This document shows positions 8,801 through 19,785 of a DNA stretch of 64,000 bases, piece by piece. The position numbers and the translations under genes are program-made. The notes below the pieces were generated by a model. That model searched no databases. It had not been told where the DNA came from and worked only from the letters and a program-made list of their open reading frames with translations. Origin of the DNA: Xenophilus azovorans DSM 13620 (lineage in GTDB: Bacteria; Pseudomonadota; Gammaproteobacteria; Burkholderiales; Burkholderiaceae_C). Each line of letters starts with the position of its first letter. The stretch's first letter is position 1. Location of the stretch: contig NZ_JQKD01000006.1 of NCBI RefSeq assembly GCF_000745855.1, forward strand, positions 224,725 through 288,724, written 5' to 3'.

Positions 8801-9286
8801 TCAGTCAGCGCCGTCGGCGGGCGCGATGTCGAAGTGCAGCACGTCCTCGCGGATGCCGAGCCCGCTGTACAGGGCGATCGCCGGGTCGTCGCCGTGATCG
8901 GCCTGGACGAAGATCACGTAGATGCCGCGCTGCGCGCACAGCCGCCGCAGGCGCTGGATCAGGGCCGTGGCGATCCCGCGGCGGCGATGCGCCTCGGCCA
9001 CGGCCAGGTCGTAGATGTAGAACTCGCTGCGCTCCTGCTCGAACTTGGGCAGGACATAGCCGGCCAGGCCACCGACGACCGTGCCCGCTTCCAGCGCCGC
9101 GATGGCGACGAAGGTCGGGCTGCCCAGCAGCTGCTCGAGGTAGGCGTCGCCGGGGCGCAGCGCGGCGTCGGCCGCCGGCTCGCCGAAGGCCGTGCCGAAC
9201 ACGTCCAGCAACTGGCGCATCGGGCGGAGGTCGGCCGGAGCGAGCACGCGCAGCTCGGGTGGCGTGGGTGTCGGCGGTGCGGGCAT
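8801..9286 (-). CDS. AAC(3)-I-like aminoglycoside N-acetyltransferase (GNAT fold)
   Basis: 161-residue GNAT protein. The stretch YVLPKFEQERSEFYIYDLAV, then HRRRGIATALI, and VQADHGDDPAIALYSGLGIRE closely match the aminoglycoside 3-N-acetyltransferase type I family as I remember it, including the acetyl-CoA-binding R/Q-x-x-G-x-A segment and the DDPA substrate region. The enzyme would transfer acetyl from acetyl-CoA to the 3-amino group of drugs such as gentamicin. Here it sits between copA and a two-component system with no mobile element next to it, so it looks chromosomal and resident. Whether it confers resistance is unknown. Confidence 0.8.
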   Translation of the reverse strand: MPAPPTPTPPELRVLAPADLRPMRQLLDVFGTAFGEPAADAALRPGDAYLEQLLGSPTFVAIAALEAGTVVGGLAGYVLPKFEQERSEFYIYDLAVAEAHRRRGIATALIQRLRRLCAQRGIYVIFVQADHGDDPAIALYSGLGIREDVLHFDIAPADGAD

Positions 9287-9484
9287 GATCGGGGGTCCTG
9301 CAAGCTGTCGGGGCTGTCGGCGGCCGCGCGGGACGGCACGTTGAAAGGAAGCCTGCGCCCGGTGGGCGGCGGGTCCACCCTGACCGCAGCCTGACCTGCC
9401 CGTCCCGTGGGTGCATGGGCGGCCGCACTGGCGGCGCCGGCCGTGGCCGCCGATCATCGCGCCTGTCCACCACCGCTTCAAGCC

Positions 9485-10177
9485 ATGCGAATCCTCCTCG
9501 TCGAAGACGACGCCACCCTGCGCGACGTGATGCTGCGCAGCCTGAACGACGCCGGCCACCGCGTGGACATCGCCGGCAGCGTGGAGGAGGCCGAGTACCT
9601 GTGGCGCGTGCAGCCCTTCGACGCGGTGCTGCTGGACCTGAACCTGCCCGAGCGGGCGCAGCGCGGCAGCGGCCAGGGCAGCGGGCTGGCGGTGCTGCGC
9701 CAGGCGCGCTCGCGCGGCGACCGCACGCCGGTGCTGGTGCTCACCGCGCGCGACCGCACCGAGGAGCGCATCGCCGGCCTGGACGCCGGCGCCGACGACT
9801 ACCTGGGCAAGCCCTTCGACCTGGCCGAGGTGGAGGCGCGCCTGCGCGCCCTGGCGCGCCGCGCCCAGGGCACGCAGGACGTGGCGTTGCTCGGCCGGCT
9901 GCGGCTGGACCGCCGGGCGCGCCGCTTCTTCGTCGGCAGCGAGGCGCTGGACCTGCCGGCGCGCGAGTTCGAGGTGCTGTGGGAGCTGATGAGCCCGCCC
10001 GGCCATGCGCTGAGCAAGCGCACCCTGTCCGACAAGCTCTCCGGCTTCGACGAGGCGCTGGGCGACAACGCGCTGGAGGCCTTCATCTCGCGCCTGCGCA
10101 AGAAGCTCGCCGGCAGCGGCGCGGCCATCCGCACGCTGCGCGGCATCGGCTACCTGCTGGAGGCGGAGCATCCCTGA
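9485..10177 (+). CDS. OmpR-family response regulator, TctD/QseB-like
   Basis: 230-residue regulator. The receiver domain has EDDATLRD, the phospho-acceptor in VLLDLNLPE, Thr in LVLTARDR and Lys in YLGKPF. The winged helix ends IRTLRGIGYLLEAE. A Gly/Ser-Gln insertion (ERAQRGSGQGSG) after the phosphorylation loop is slightly unusual. The ATG at 9485 gives the canonical MRILLVEDD. The partner kinase follows after 61 bp. The ligand sensed and target genes are not evident; TctD-like regulators often control tricarboxylate or other organic-acid uptake. Confidence 0.88.
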   Translation: MRILLVEDDATLRDVMLRSLNDAGHRVDIAGSVEEAEYLWRVQPFDAVLLDLNLPERAQRGSGQGSGLAVLRQARSRGDRTPVLVLTARDRTEERIAGLDAGADDYLGKPFDLAEVEARLRALARRAQGTQDVALLGRLRLDRRARRFFVGSEALDLPAREFEVLWELMSPPGHALSKRTLSDKLSGFDEALGDNALEAFISRLRKKLAGSGAAIRTLRGIGYLLEAEHP

Positions 10178-10238
10178 GCGCCGCGACCCACCGGCGCGCC
10201 GCCTGAGCGGCCGCCCCGCGCCCGCGCTCGGCACCCGC

Positions 10239-11618
10239 GTGCTGCGGCACGTGATGCTGCCGCTGGCCCTGACCTGGCTGGCCGGCACGCTGGTGACCTT
10301 CCTCGTCGCCAACTTCTTCACCCAGCAGGCCTTCGACCGCGCGCTGCTGGACGACGCGTATTCCATCGCCTCCAACGTGCGGCCGGGGCCGGACGGGCGC
10401 GTGGCGCTGCAGCTCACGCCGCGCGAGCTGACGGCGGCGCTGTTCGACCAGGCCGAGACGGTGTACTACGCCGTGCGCCGGCCCGACGGCAGCCTGCTCT
10501 CGGGCGAGCCGATCGGCGCCGAACAGCCGGCCGCGGGCGAGGGCTACCGCTTCTCGGAGGTGATGCACCTGGGGCAGCCGGTGCGGGCGGTGGTGCTGCG
10601 CCGCCACGTGGCGGACGCGGCCGGCGCCGAGGTGGGCGACTACCGCGTGATGGTCGCCCATACCACCGTCACGCGCGTCGCGCTGGCCGAGCGGGTGCTG
10701 CTCTACGCCACCCTGCCGCAGGTGCTACTGCTGGCGCTGCTGGCGCTATGGCTGTGGCGCGGCATCGCGCGCGATCTCGCGCCGCTGGTGTCGCTGCACG
10801 ACGCGCTGGAGCGGCGCGACGCGAGCGACCTGTCGCCGGTGCGGGTGCCGCCCACGGCACGCGAGATCGAACGGCTGGGCCAGGCGCTCAACGGCCTGTT
10901 CGGGCGACTGGGCGGCAGCGTGCGCGCGCAGCGCGAGTTCGCCGGCACCGTGGCGCACGAGCTGCGCACCCCGCTGGCGGGCATCCGCGCGCTGGTGGCG
11001 TACGGGCTGGGCCACCCTTCGCCCGCGGTGTGGCGCGAGCAGCTGGAGCGCATCGGCGCCAGCGAGGCGCGCGCCAGCCACCGCGTCGACCAGTTGCTGG
11101 CGCTGGCCCTGGCCGACGAGAGCGATGCGGTGCTGCAGCGCGAGCCCGTGCCGCTGGACCGGCTGGTGCAGGAGGCCGTGCTGCGCCACCTGGCCCGCGC
11201 GGACGCCCGGGGCGTGGACCTGGGCGCGCGGGGCCTGGACGAAGGCGCGCCGCAGGACTTCGCCGTGCTGGCCGACGCGGCGCTGGTGGAAGGCATCCTC
11301 GACAACCTGATCGACAACGCGCTGCGCTACGGCGGGCGCACCGTCACCGTGGAACTGCGCGCCGACCCGGCCGCCGGCACCTGCACGCTGGCCGTGGCCG
11401 ACGACGGCCCGGGCATCCCCGAGGCCGCGCGGCGCGACCTCATGCAGCGCTGGGCGCAGGGGCCCGACGGGCAGCGGCTGGGACAGGGCGCCGGCCTCGG
11501 GCTGGCGATCGTGGCGCGCTACGCGCAGTTGCTGGGCGCACGGCTGGCGCTCGATGCGGCCGGGCCCGACGGGGGGCTGCGCGCCGCCGTGGCGCTGCCT
11601 TCGGCGCCGGCGCGATGA
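10239..11618 (+). CDS. Sensor histidine kinase, TctE-like
   Basis: 459-residue sensor. It has an N-terminal membrane helix, a periplasmic 2CSK_N-like domain (AFDRALLDDAYSIASNVR is characteristic), a second helix near residues 150-170, then the HAMP-like linker and kinase core. The H-box is FAGTVAHELRTPLAGIRALV, N-box DNLIDNALRYGG, G1 DDGPGIPEAA and G2 GAGLGLAIVARYA. The start is a GTG at 10239. A TTG or GTG slightly upstream is possible because no strong Shine-Dalgarno is evident. Pairs with the response regulator upstream. Confidence 0.87.
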   Translation: MLRHVMLPLALTWLAGTLVTFLVANFFTQQAFDRALLDDAYSIASNVRPGPDGRVALQLTPRELTAALFDQAETVYYAVRRPDGSLLSGEPIGAEQPAAGEGYRFSEVMHLGQPVRAVVLRRHVADAAGAEVGDYRVMVAHTTVTRVALAERVLLYATLPQVLLLALLALWLWRGIARDLAPLVSLHDALERRDASDLSPVRVPPTAREIERLGQALNGLFGRLGGSVRAQREFAGTVAHELRTPLAGIRALVAYGLGHPSPAVWREQLERIGASEARASHRVDQLLALALADESDAVLQREPVPLDRLVQEAVLRHLARADARGVDLGARGLDEGAPQDFAVLADAALVEGILDNLIDNALRYGGRTVTVELRADPAAGTCTLAVADDGPGIPEAARRDLMQRWAQGPDGQRLGQGAGLGLAIVARYAQLLGARLALDAAGPDGGLRAAVALPSAPAR

Positions 11619-11664
11619 ACGTGGGGTGCTTGGCCCTGCCACGCCGGCGGCGCACACTTCCGGC

Positions 11665-12081
11665 ATGAACCCACCCGACACGAGCACCGGCCCGTCGGCC
11701 GGCGAACGCATCACGCGCAGGATCGCCGAACTCGGCGACTGGCGCGGCCGCACCCTCGAGCGGATGCGCGGCCTCATCCTGCAGACGGACCCGCAGGCCG
11801 TCGAGGAATGGAAATGGGGCGGCACGCCGGTGTGGTCGCACGACGGCATCCTGTGCACCGGCGAGACCTACAAGAGCGTCGTGAAACTCACCTTCGCCAA
11901 GGGCGCCTCGCTGCCGGACCCGGCCGGCCTCTTCAACGCGAGCCTGGACGGCAAGGTGCGCCGCGCGATCGACATCCGCGAAGGCGAGGAGGTCGACGCC
12001 GCGGCCTTCCAGGCGCTGGTGCGCGAGGCCGTCGCGCTGAACCGGGCCGGCCGGGCCGCGAAGAAGGGCAGGAAGTCTTAA
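11665..12081 (+). CDS. DUF1801-family protein
   Basis: 138-residue cytosolic protein related to the YdhG/DUF1801 family. The central part AVEEWKWGGTPVWSHDGILCTGETYKSVVKLTFAKGA is the recognisable core, similar to proteins often annotated as iron chaperone-like or simply DUF1801. The tail is basic (AAKKGRKS). The start at 11665 was chosen over earlier in-frame codons, which overlap the kinase gene and have unrelated composition. Convergent with the next gene, 12 bp away. Function unknown. Confidence 0.75.
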   Translation: MNPPDTSTGPSAGERITRRIAELGDWRGRTLERMRGLILQTDPQAVEEWKWGGTPVWSHDGILCTGETYKSVVKLTFAKGASLPDPAGLFNASLDGKVRRAIDIREGEEVDAAAFQALVREAVALNRAGRAAKKGRKS

Positions 12082-12093
12082 GCCGCGGCCGGC

Positions 12094-13236
12094 TCAGTAC
12101 GTCGCCAGCGGCGTGAGCTTCTCGCCCTTGAAGGTGAACACGGTGGTGGGCGCGTTCTTCAGGTTGCCCTTGTCGTCGTAGCTGTAGGTGCCGGCCACGC
12201 CCTTGTAGCTGGACTTGCGCAGGTCGGCCGCCACCTTTTCCGGGTCGGCCGCGCCGACGCGCGCGATGGCCTCGCCGAGGAACAGCGTCTGGTCGTAGTA
12301 GTAGGGCGCGTAGACGTCCGGGTCGGCGTTGAACTTCTGCTTGAAGCGGGCCTTGAACGAGGGGCCGCCCGGCGTCTTGTCGAGCACCGCGCCGCCCTGC
12401 GCGCAGAACACCGTGTCGTTGACGGCGCTGCCGCCGATCTTGCCCATCTCGGGGCTGCACAGCGTGTCGCCGCCCAGCAGCCTGGCGTCGAAGCCGAGCT
12501 GCTTCATCTGCCGCAGCATCGGCGCGCCCTGCGGCGCGTAGCCGCCGAAGAAGACCACCTCGGGGTTCTTGGCCTTCAGCCGCGTGAGGATGGCGTTGAA
12601 GTCCACCGACTTCTCGGTGGTGAACTCCTGGCCCACGATGGTCAGGCCGAGCCGCCTGGCCTCCTTGCCGAACTCGTCGGCCAGGCCCTGGCCGAAGGCG
12701 GAGCGGTCGTCGATGATGCCGACGTTCTTCACCTTGAGCACATTGGCCGCGTAGCTGGCCATGCTGGCGCCGATCTGCGCGTCGCTGGCGATGATGCGGA
12801 ACACGTTGGTGTAGCCGGCGGCGGTGATCTTCGGGTTGGTGCCGACGGTGGACATCAGCGTGCCCCCGTCGCTGTACACGCGCGAGGCGGGGATGGCGAC
12901 GCCCGAGCAATAGGGCCCGACCACGAACTTCACGTTGTCGTCGACGAACTTCTGCGCCACCGCCACGCCGGTCTTGGCGTCGCACTGGTCGTCCTCGGAG
13001 CGCAGCTCGAACTTCAGCGTCCTGCCGCCGGCCTTGAGCTGGCGTGCGTTGAGGTCCTCGATAGCCAGGCGCACGCCGTTCTCGTTGTCCTTGCCGGCGA
13101 AGGCGTTGGCGCCCGAGAGCGGGCCGGTGTGGCCGATGGGCACGGTGAGTTCCTGCGCCGCGGCCGGGCCGGCGGCGCAGAACGCGGCCGCGGCGGCGAG
13201 GGCCGCCAGGGGCGCGAGGCGGGGGGTCGATGTCAT
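12094..13236 (-). CDS. Branched-chain amino acid ABC transporter substrate-binding protein
   Basis: 380-residue periplasmic LivJ/LivK-like binding protein. It has a clear Sec signal peptide with cleavage after AAA before [15 protein letters not shown], followed by the two-lobe peripheral binding protein fold ([46 protein letters not shown]). The ligand is probably a branched-chain amino acid or another small amide or acid. No permease or ATPase genes adjoin it, so it must use a transporter encoded elsewhere. Confidence 0.9.
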   Translation of the reverse strand: MTSTPRLAPLAALAAAAAFCAAGPAAAQELTVPIGHTGPLSGANAFAGKDNENGVRLAIEDLNARQLKAGGRTLKFELRSEDDQCDAKTGVAVAQKFVDDNVKFVVGPYCSGVAIPASRVYSDGGTLMSTVGTNPKITAAGYTNVFRIIASDAQIGASMASYAANVLKVKNVGIIDDRSAFGQGLADEFGKEARRLGLTIVGQEFTTEKSVDFNAILTRLKAKNPEVVFFGGYAPQGAPMLRQMKQLGFDARLLGGDTLCSPEMGKIGGSAVNDTVFCAQGGAVLDKTPGGPSFKARFKQKFNADPDVYAPYYYDQTLFLGEAIARVGAADPEKVAADLRKSSYKGVAGTYSYDDKGNLKNAPTTVFTFKGEKLTPLATY

Positions 13237-13282
13237 GCGTTGGTCTCCTTGTTCCGGGAACGAAGGAGCGATTCTGGGCCGA

Positions 13283-14392
13283 TCAGCCCAGTGCCGGATA
13301 GTCGATGTAGCCCTGCTCGCCGCCGCCGTAGAAGGTGGCCTTGTCCCAGGCGTTCAGCGGTGCGCCCTCGCGCAGCCGGCGCACCAGGTCGGGGTTGGCG
13401 ATGAAGGGCTTGCCGAAGGCGACCAGGTCGGCCTCGCCGCTTTCCACGGCGCGCTCGGCCAGCTCGGCGTCGTAGCCGTTGTTGACCATCCAGGCGCCGC
13501 GCGCGCCCGCCTCGCGCCAGGCGGTCTTCAGCGCCTGGTAGTCGAAGGGGCGGCCCTCGACCTCGCGCGGGCCGCCGGTGGCGCCCTCGATGACGTGGAT
13601 GTAGGCCAGGCCGAGCTGCGCGAGCTGGCGCACCACATACTCGAACAGCGGCTGCGGGTCGCTGTCGGTGATGTCGTTGGCCGGCGTGACGGGCGACAGG
13701 CGGATGCCCACCTTGCCGTGGCCCACCGCGTCGGCCACGGCGCGCGTCACCTCCAGCAGCAGGCGGGCGCGGTTCTCGATGGTGCCGCCGTAGTCGTCGG
13801 TGCGGTGGTTGGCGCCGTCCTTGAGGAACTGGTCCAGCAGGTAGCCGTTGGCGCCGTGGATCTCCACGCCGTCGAAGCCGCAGGTCTCCACCGCGTTGCG
13901 CGCGGCTGCGGCGAAGGTGTGGACGATGCCGGGGATCTCCTCGGCGCGCAGCGCGCGCGGCGTGGAGGTGGCGGCGAAGCTGCCGCGGCCCTGCGCGTCG
14001 ATCAGGTAGGTCTTGGTGTTGGCGGCGATGGCCGAGGGCGCGACCGGCGGCTGGCCGTCCGGCTGCAGCGAGTCGTGCGAGACGCGGCCCACGTGCCACA
14101 GCTGCGTGACGATCCTGCCGCCCCGGGCGTGCACCGCCTCGGTCACCTTCTTCCAGCCGTCGAGCTGCTCGGTGCCGTACAGGCCCGGCACGTCGGCATA
14201 GCCCTGGCCCTGGTGGCTGATGGCGGTGGCCTCGGTGATCAGCAGGCCGGCCGAGGCGCGCTGCGCGTAGTAGGTGGCGGTGATGTCGCGCGGCACGGCG
14301 TTCGGCGAGCGGTTGCGCGTGAGCGGCGCCATGACGATGCGGTTGGGCAGGTGCAGGTCGCCGGCCTGGATCGGGTCGAAGAGGGTGGGCAT
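13283..14392 (-). CDS. nemA: Old yellow enzyme / alkene reductase
   Basis: 369-residue FMN-dependent ene-reductase of the OYE family, which reduces activated C=C bonds (enals, enones, N-ethylmaleimide, nitro compounds) with NADPH. The N-terminus [25 protein letters not shown], the active-site block [27 protein letters not shown] and the C-terminal phosphate-binding [19 protein letters not shown] are all diagnostic. The start at 14392 gives the canonical MPTLFDP; the 26 codons before it are not conserved-looking. Monocistronic, divergent from the MFS gene. Confidence 0.92.
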   Translation of the reverse strand: MPTLFDPIQAGDLHLPNRIVMAPLTRNRSPNAVPRDITATYYAQRASAGLLITEATAISHQGQGYADVPGLYGTEQLDGWKKVTEAVHARGGRIVTQLWHVGRVSHDSLQPDGQPPVAPSAIAANTKTYLIDAQGRGSFAATSTPRALRAEEIPGIVHTFAAAARNAVETCGFDGVEIHGANGYLLDQFLKDGANHRTDDYGGTIENRARLLLEVTRAVADAVGHGKVGIRLSPVTPANDITDSDPQPLFEYVVRQLAQLGLAYIHVIEGATGGPREVEGRPFDYQALKTAWREAGARGAWMVNNGYDAELAERAVESGEADLVAFGKPFIANPDLVRRLREGAPLNAWDKATFYGGGEQGYIDYPALG

Positions 14393-14579
14393 GGTCAGGA
14401 AGAAGGGAGGAGGAGAAAGAAGGGCGGATGCGGAACCCGCAAGCCTACCGGGCCGCGCCCGGCCGTGCATTGACCCGCCCGGCGCAGGGCGGGCGGGTGC
14501 TGTCTATGATGGCCGGCGCCTTGCGGCCGCCCCCGATGATCCCGTCCCGTTCCTCTTCCCGCCGTCGCCGTCCGCGACG

Positions 14580-15782
14580 ATGAATCCGACACCCGGCACA
14601 CCCTGGCTGCGCATCGCCCTCGGCCTGTCGATGGGCGCGGCGCTGTCGCTGGGCCTCGCGCGCTTCGCCTACGGCCTGCTGCTGCCCCCGATGCGCGAGG
14701 ACCTGGGCTGGAGCTACCTGCTGGCCGGCAGCCTGAACACCGCCAATGCCCTGGGCTACCTGCTGGGCGCGCTGGCCACGCCCTGGCTGATGCGGCGCCT
14801 GGGGGCCGGGCGGCTGCTGGTGGGCGGCGCCGTGGCGGCCACCGTGTGCATGGCGGCCAGCGGCTTCCTCACGCACGCCGGCGCCTGGCTGGCGCAGCGG
14901 ACGCTGGCCGGGGTGGCGAGCGCCTGGGTGTTCATCGCCGGCGGCCTGCTGGCGGCGCGGCTGGGCGCCCTGCAGCCGCAGCGCAGCGGCTTCCTGCTGG
15001 GCATCTACTACGGCGGCACGGGTTTCGGCATCGTGCTGTCGGCGCTGCTGGTGCCGGCGCTGCTGCGCTGGGCGGCCGGCCTGCCGCCGGCATGGGCATG
15101 GGCCTGGTGGGCGCTGGCGCTGGCCTGCGCGCTGGCGGTGCTGCCGCTGGCCTGGGCCGAGCGCGCCGTGGCCGCGCTCGGCGAGGCCGCCAGCGGCGAC
15201 GCGGGGGCGCCGCGCGTGCCGGACCGGCCGCGCGCTCCGCTGCCGCGCCTGGGCTGGGCGCTGGCGGGCTATGCCTGCTTCGGCGCCGGCTACATCGGCT
15301 ACATGACCTTCGTGATCGCGCTGCTGCGCGCGCAGGGCGCCTCGGCGGGGCAGCTCACGCTGTTCTATGCGCTGCTCGGGCTGGCGGTGGTGGCCTCCTC
15401 GCGGCTGTGGGCCGGCCTGCTGGACCGCTGGCGCGGCGGCGGGCCGCAGGCGGTGCTCAACGCGCTGCTGGGCGTGGCGACGCTGCTGCCGGTGCTGAGC
15501 CCGGCCTGGCCGGTGGCGCTGGCATCGGGGCTGCTGTTCGGCGGGGTGTTCCTGTCGGTGGTGGCGTCGACCACCGCGCTGGTGCGCCACAACCTGCCGC
15601 CGGCGCAGTGGGCGGCGGGCATCAGCGCCTTCACGATCGTGTTCGCCTTCGGGCAGATCGCGGGGCCCACGCTGGTGGGCTGGATCGCCGACGGCCCGGG
15701 CGGGCTGGCGCGCGGCCTGGCCGCGTCGGCGCTGATGCTGTGGCTGGGTGCCGCGCTGGCCTGGCGCCAGCGGGCACTGTGA
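14580..15782 (+). CDS. YbfB/YjiJ-family MFS transporter
   Basis: 400-residue integral membrane protein with about 12 hydrophobic helices. The beginning GLSMGAALSLGLARFAYGLLLPPMREDLGWSY is the signature of the YbfB/YjiJ MFS family, and FGAGYIGYMTFVIALLRAQG opens the second half. Substrate unknown. The loop between helices 6 and 7 (residues about 200-222) is hydrophilic, as expected for MFS. Convergent with gstA, 3 bp apart, with no visible terminator between them. Confidence 0.85.
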   Translation: MNPTPGTPWLRIALGLSMGAALSLGLARFAYGLLLPPMREDLGWSYLLAGSLNTANALGYLLGALATPWLMRRLGAGRLLVGGAVAATVCMAASGFLTHAGAWLAQRTLAGVASAWVFIAGGLLAARLGALQPQRSGFLLGIYYGGTGFGIVLSALLVPALLRWAAGLPPAWAWAWWALALACALAVLPLAWAERAVAALGEAASGDAGAPRVPDRPRAPLPRLGWALAGYACFGAGYIGYMTFVIALLRAQGASAGQLTLFYALLGLAVVASSRLWAGLLDRWRGGGPQAVLNALLGVATLLPVLSPAWPVALASGLLFGGVFLSVVASTTALVRHNLPPAQWAAGISAFTIVFAFGQIAGPTLVGWIADGPGGLARGLAASALMLWLGAALAWRQRAL

Positions 15783-15785
15783 GCC

Positions 15786-16394
15786 TTACTTGATCAGGCC
15801 CTCGGCCTTCATCGCCGCCTGCACCGCCGGGCGGGCACCCACGCGGGCGTGCCAGGCCTGCACGTGCGGGTAGGGCGAGAGGTCGATGTTCATGGGCTTG
15901 GTCCAGTTCGTCACGGTGAACAGGTAGCCGTCGGCGACGCTGAAGTGCTCGCCCATGAGGAAGTCCCTGCCTTCGAGCTGCGCGTTCAGCCACTGGTAGC
16001 GGGACTTGAGCTTGTCCTTGAAGATCACCTTCACCTCTTCGGGGATGGCCGGGTTGAACAGCGGGCTGAAGCCCTTGTGCACCTCGGTGCCGATGAAGGT
16101 CAGCCACTCCTGCAGGCGGTAGCGCTGCAGCGTGCCGTTGGCCGGGGCCAGGTTCTTGGTGGGCGCCTGGTCGGCGATGTACTGGACGATCGCCGGGCCC
16201 TCGCGCAGCCGCGTGCCGTCGTCCAGTTCCAGCACGGGCACGTAGCCCAGCGGGTTGATGGTGTAGTAGTCCGTGCCGTCCTGCAGCTTGTGGCTCTTGG
16301 TGCTGGCCAGCACGGGCTCGAAGGCCAAGCCGGCTTCCATCAGCGCGATGTGGGGCGAGAGCGAGCAGGCGCCGGGGGAGTAGTACAGCTTCAT
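15786..16394 (-). CDS. gstA: Glutathione S-transferase, beta class
   Basis: 202-residue cytosolic GST. The N-terminal thioredoxin-fold domain starts MKLYYSPGACSLSPHIALMEAGL, with the Cys10-type beta-class motif, and contains NPLGYVPVLELDDGTRLREGPAIVQYI, the glutathione-binding cis-Pro and EGPAI segment. The C-terminal helical domain contains FSVADGYLFTVTNW, the N-capping box. It conjugates glutathione to electrophiles. Monocistronic, with a poly-purine AAGGAGCC-like Shine-Dalgarno upstream on the minus strand. Confidence 0.92.
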   Translation of the reverse strand: MKLYYSPGACSLSPHIALMEAGLAFEPVLASTKSHKLQDGTDYYTINPLGYVPVLELDDGTRLREGPAIVQYIADQAPTKNLAPANGTLQRYRLQEWLTFIGTEVHKGFSPLFNPAIPEEVKVIFKDKLKSRYQWLNAQLEGRDFLMGEHFSVADGYLFTVTNWTKPMNIDLSPYPHVQAWHARVGARPAVQAAMKAEGLIK

Positions 16395-16660
16395 GCGGAA
16401 GGCTCCTTGAATCGAATGGGAAGAAGGAAGGGGAAGAAGGGTCCGGAGCGCGGGCCGGCGGTGTGCGGGCGGGCGCGGCTGCGCGACTGTAGCCGTTTGC
16501 GGCCGGGCTCGCCGGCAGGCGGGGGAGCCGGCACGCCGCGGCGCGGGCTTGTCCTACGGGGGCTCGCGTGGCGAACCGATGAGGCCCGGCGCCACGGCTT
16601 CCTACGCTGGCAGGTACGGCGGGCGGTGGCGCCCGCACCGGACGTGAAGGAGACCGCATC

Positions 16661-16846
16661 ATGCTGAAGTACGCCCTCATCTTTGCCCTCATCTCCCTGG
16701 TGACCGGCGCCCTGGGCTTCGGTGGCCTGGCGGCCGGCGCGGCCGGCATCGCCAAGGTGCTGTTCGGCCTGTTCCTGCTGCTGGCGGTGGTGTTCATCGT
16801 GCTGGCAGCGCTGGGTGTCGGGGCGGCGCGAAAAGCACTGGACTGA
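16661..16846 (+). CDS. DUF1328-family small membrane protein
   Basis: 61-residue protein with two predicted transmembrane helices (residues 3-23 and 30-54) separated by GLAAGAAGIAKV. MLKYALIFALISLVTGALGF is the standard start of the DUF1328/YtjA family. Function unknown; relatives are often induced by stress. A good Shine-Dalgarno (GAAGGAGA) lies 8 bases before the ATG. The motif TCCTACG occurs twice upstream, at 16552 and 16600, and might be part of a promoter. Confidence 0.88.
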   Translation: MLKYALIFALISLVTGALGFGGLAAGAAGIAKVLFGLFLLLAVVFIVLAALGVGAARKALD

Positions 16847-16873
16847 CCCGATGGCGGGCGCGGGCGCGGCGGC

Positions 16874-16926
16874 GCTATGAAATTCATAGCTACCTGCGCT
16901 GACGGATACGGCCCGCAGGCCGTATC
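16874..16926. repeat. Double-hairpin intergenic repeat upstream of mnmG
   Basis: Two adjacent hairpins: the near-palindrome GCTATGAAATTCATAGC (16874-16890), and a perfect 9-bp stem GATACGGCC / GGCCGTATC with a 4-base loop (16905-16926). The first half resembles short dispersed repeats I associate with Acidovorax-like genomes. A related stem-loop occurs at 21274-21296. Confidence 0.55.
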
Positions 16927-17064
16927 GATGGGCCGGTGGAGATGCCCACAAATTGAGCAGAACGGGGCGGGGCCGACTAAAATCACGGCCCTTTTCCCTG
17001 CGCAGCACACGCGAGATCCCGTCCTTCGGCCTGGCGCCACCGGCGGAGTGTGCACAAACTTCAC

Positions 17065-19004
<1,940 letters not shown>

Positions 19005-19008
<4 letters not shown>

Positions 19009-19658
19009 CGGACAGCCTGGCGGCGCAGCGCTCGGCGCTGGAGCAGGGCGCGCTCGCGCTCGGCCTGTCGCCCGATGCGGCACAGATCGACCGGCTGCTC
19101 GCCTACGGCGCGCTCATCCTCAAGTGGAACAAGGTCTACAACCTCACCGCGCTGCGTGATCCGGCAGCGGTGCTCACCCACCACCTGCTGGACAGCCTGG
19201 CAGTCGTCACCCCGCTGACGCGCGAACGGCCCGGCGCCGGCCGGCTGCTGGACGTGGGCGCCGGCGCAGGGCTGCCTGGCGTGGTCATCGCGATCCTGCG
19301 GCCCGACATCGAAGTGCACTGCCTGGATGCCGTCGCCAAGAAGATGGCCTTCGTCCAGCAGGTCGCGGGCGAACTGAAGCTCCCGAACCTGCGCGGCGTG
19401 CATGCGCGGGTGGAGTCGCACGGCGGCGCCTACGACGTCATCAGTTCCCGGGCCTTCGCCACGCTGGCAGATTTCATCCACGGCTCGGCGCACCTGCTGG
19501 CGCCCGGCGGCGCATGGATGGCCATGAAGGGTCGGCAGCCCGATGCCGAAATGGCCGAGTTGCCGGCTTCCGTGGAAGTGTTTCACGTGGAACAACTCGC
19601 CGTCCCCGGCCTCGACGCCGAGCGCTGCATCGTCTGGATGCGCGCACGGCAGGCTTGA
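19005..19658 (+). CDS. rsmG: 16S rRNA 7-methylguanosine-527 methyltransferase RsmG
   Basis: 217-residue SAM-dependent methyltransferase (GidB) that makes m7G527 in 16S rRNA; its loss gives low-level streptomycin resistance in other bacteria. Diagnostic blocks are [27 protein letters not shown], the SAM-binding [18 protein letters not shown] and [14 protein letters not shown]. The ATG overlaps the mnmG stop, so the two are coupled. The FHVEQ segment near residue 193 is encoded by a near-perfect parS site. Confidence 0.95.
19580..19595. promoter_or_regulatory. parS: parS-like site (one mismatch) inside rsmG
   Basis: TGTTTCACGTGGAACA differs from the parS palindrome at one position (G for A at position 12). 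It encodes part of VFHVEQ in RsmG. It is 1.06 kb downstream of the perfect site. Confidence 0.85.
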
Positions 19659-19679
19659 TCAGCGCCCATTCACCGGTTT

Positions 19680-19730
19680 TCCACCGCCTGTCCACCGCGA
19701 ACACGGCGGTTCTCCACCGTTTGCCCACCG
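19680..19730. repeat. Phased CCACCG array between rsmG and lysE
   Basis: CCACCG occurs at 19681, 19692, 19714 and 19725, giving steps of 11, 22 and 11 bp, on one face of the helix. The wider forms (TTTTCCACC, TGTCCACC, TTCTCCACC, TGCCCACC) resemble degenerate DnaA boxes. It occupies the upstream region of lysE-parA. Confidence 0.5.
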
Positions 19731-19785
19731 TCGTTCGCGTGTCCTCGCGTAGACTCGGCGGCTCCTCCCTCCGTCTCCATCTCCC

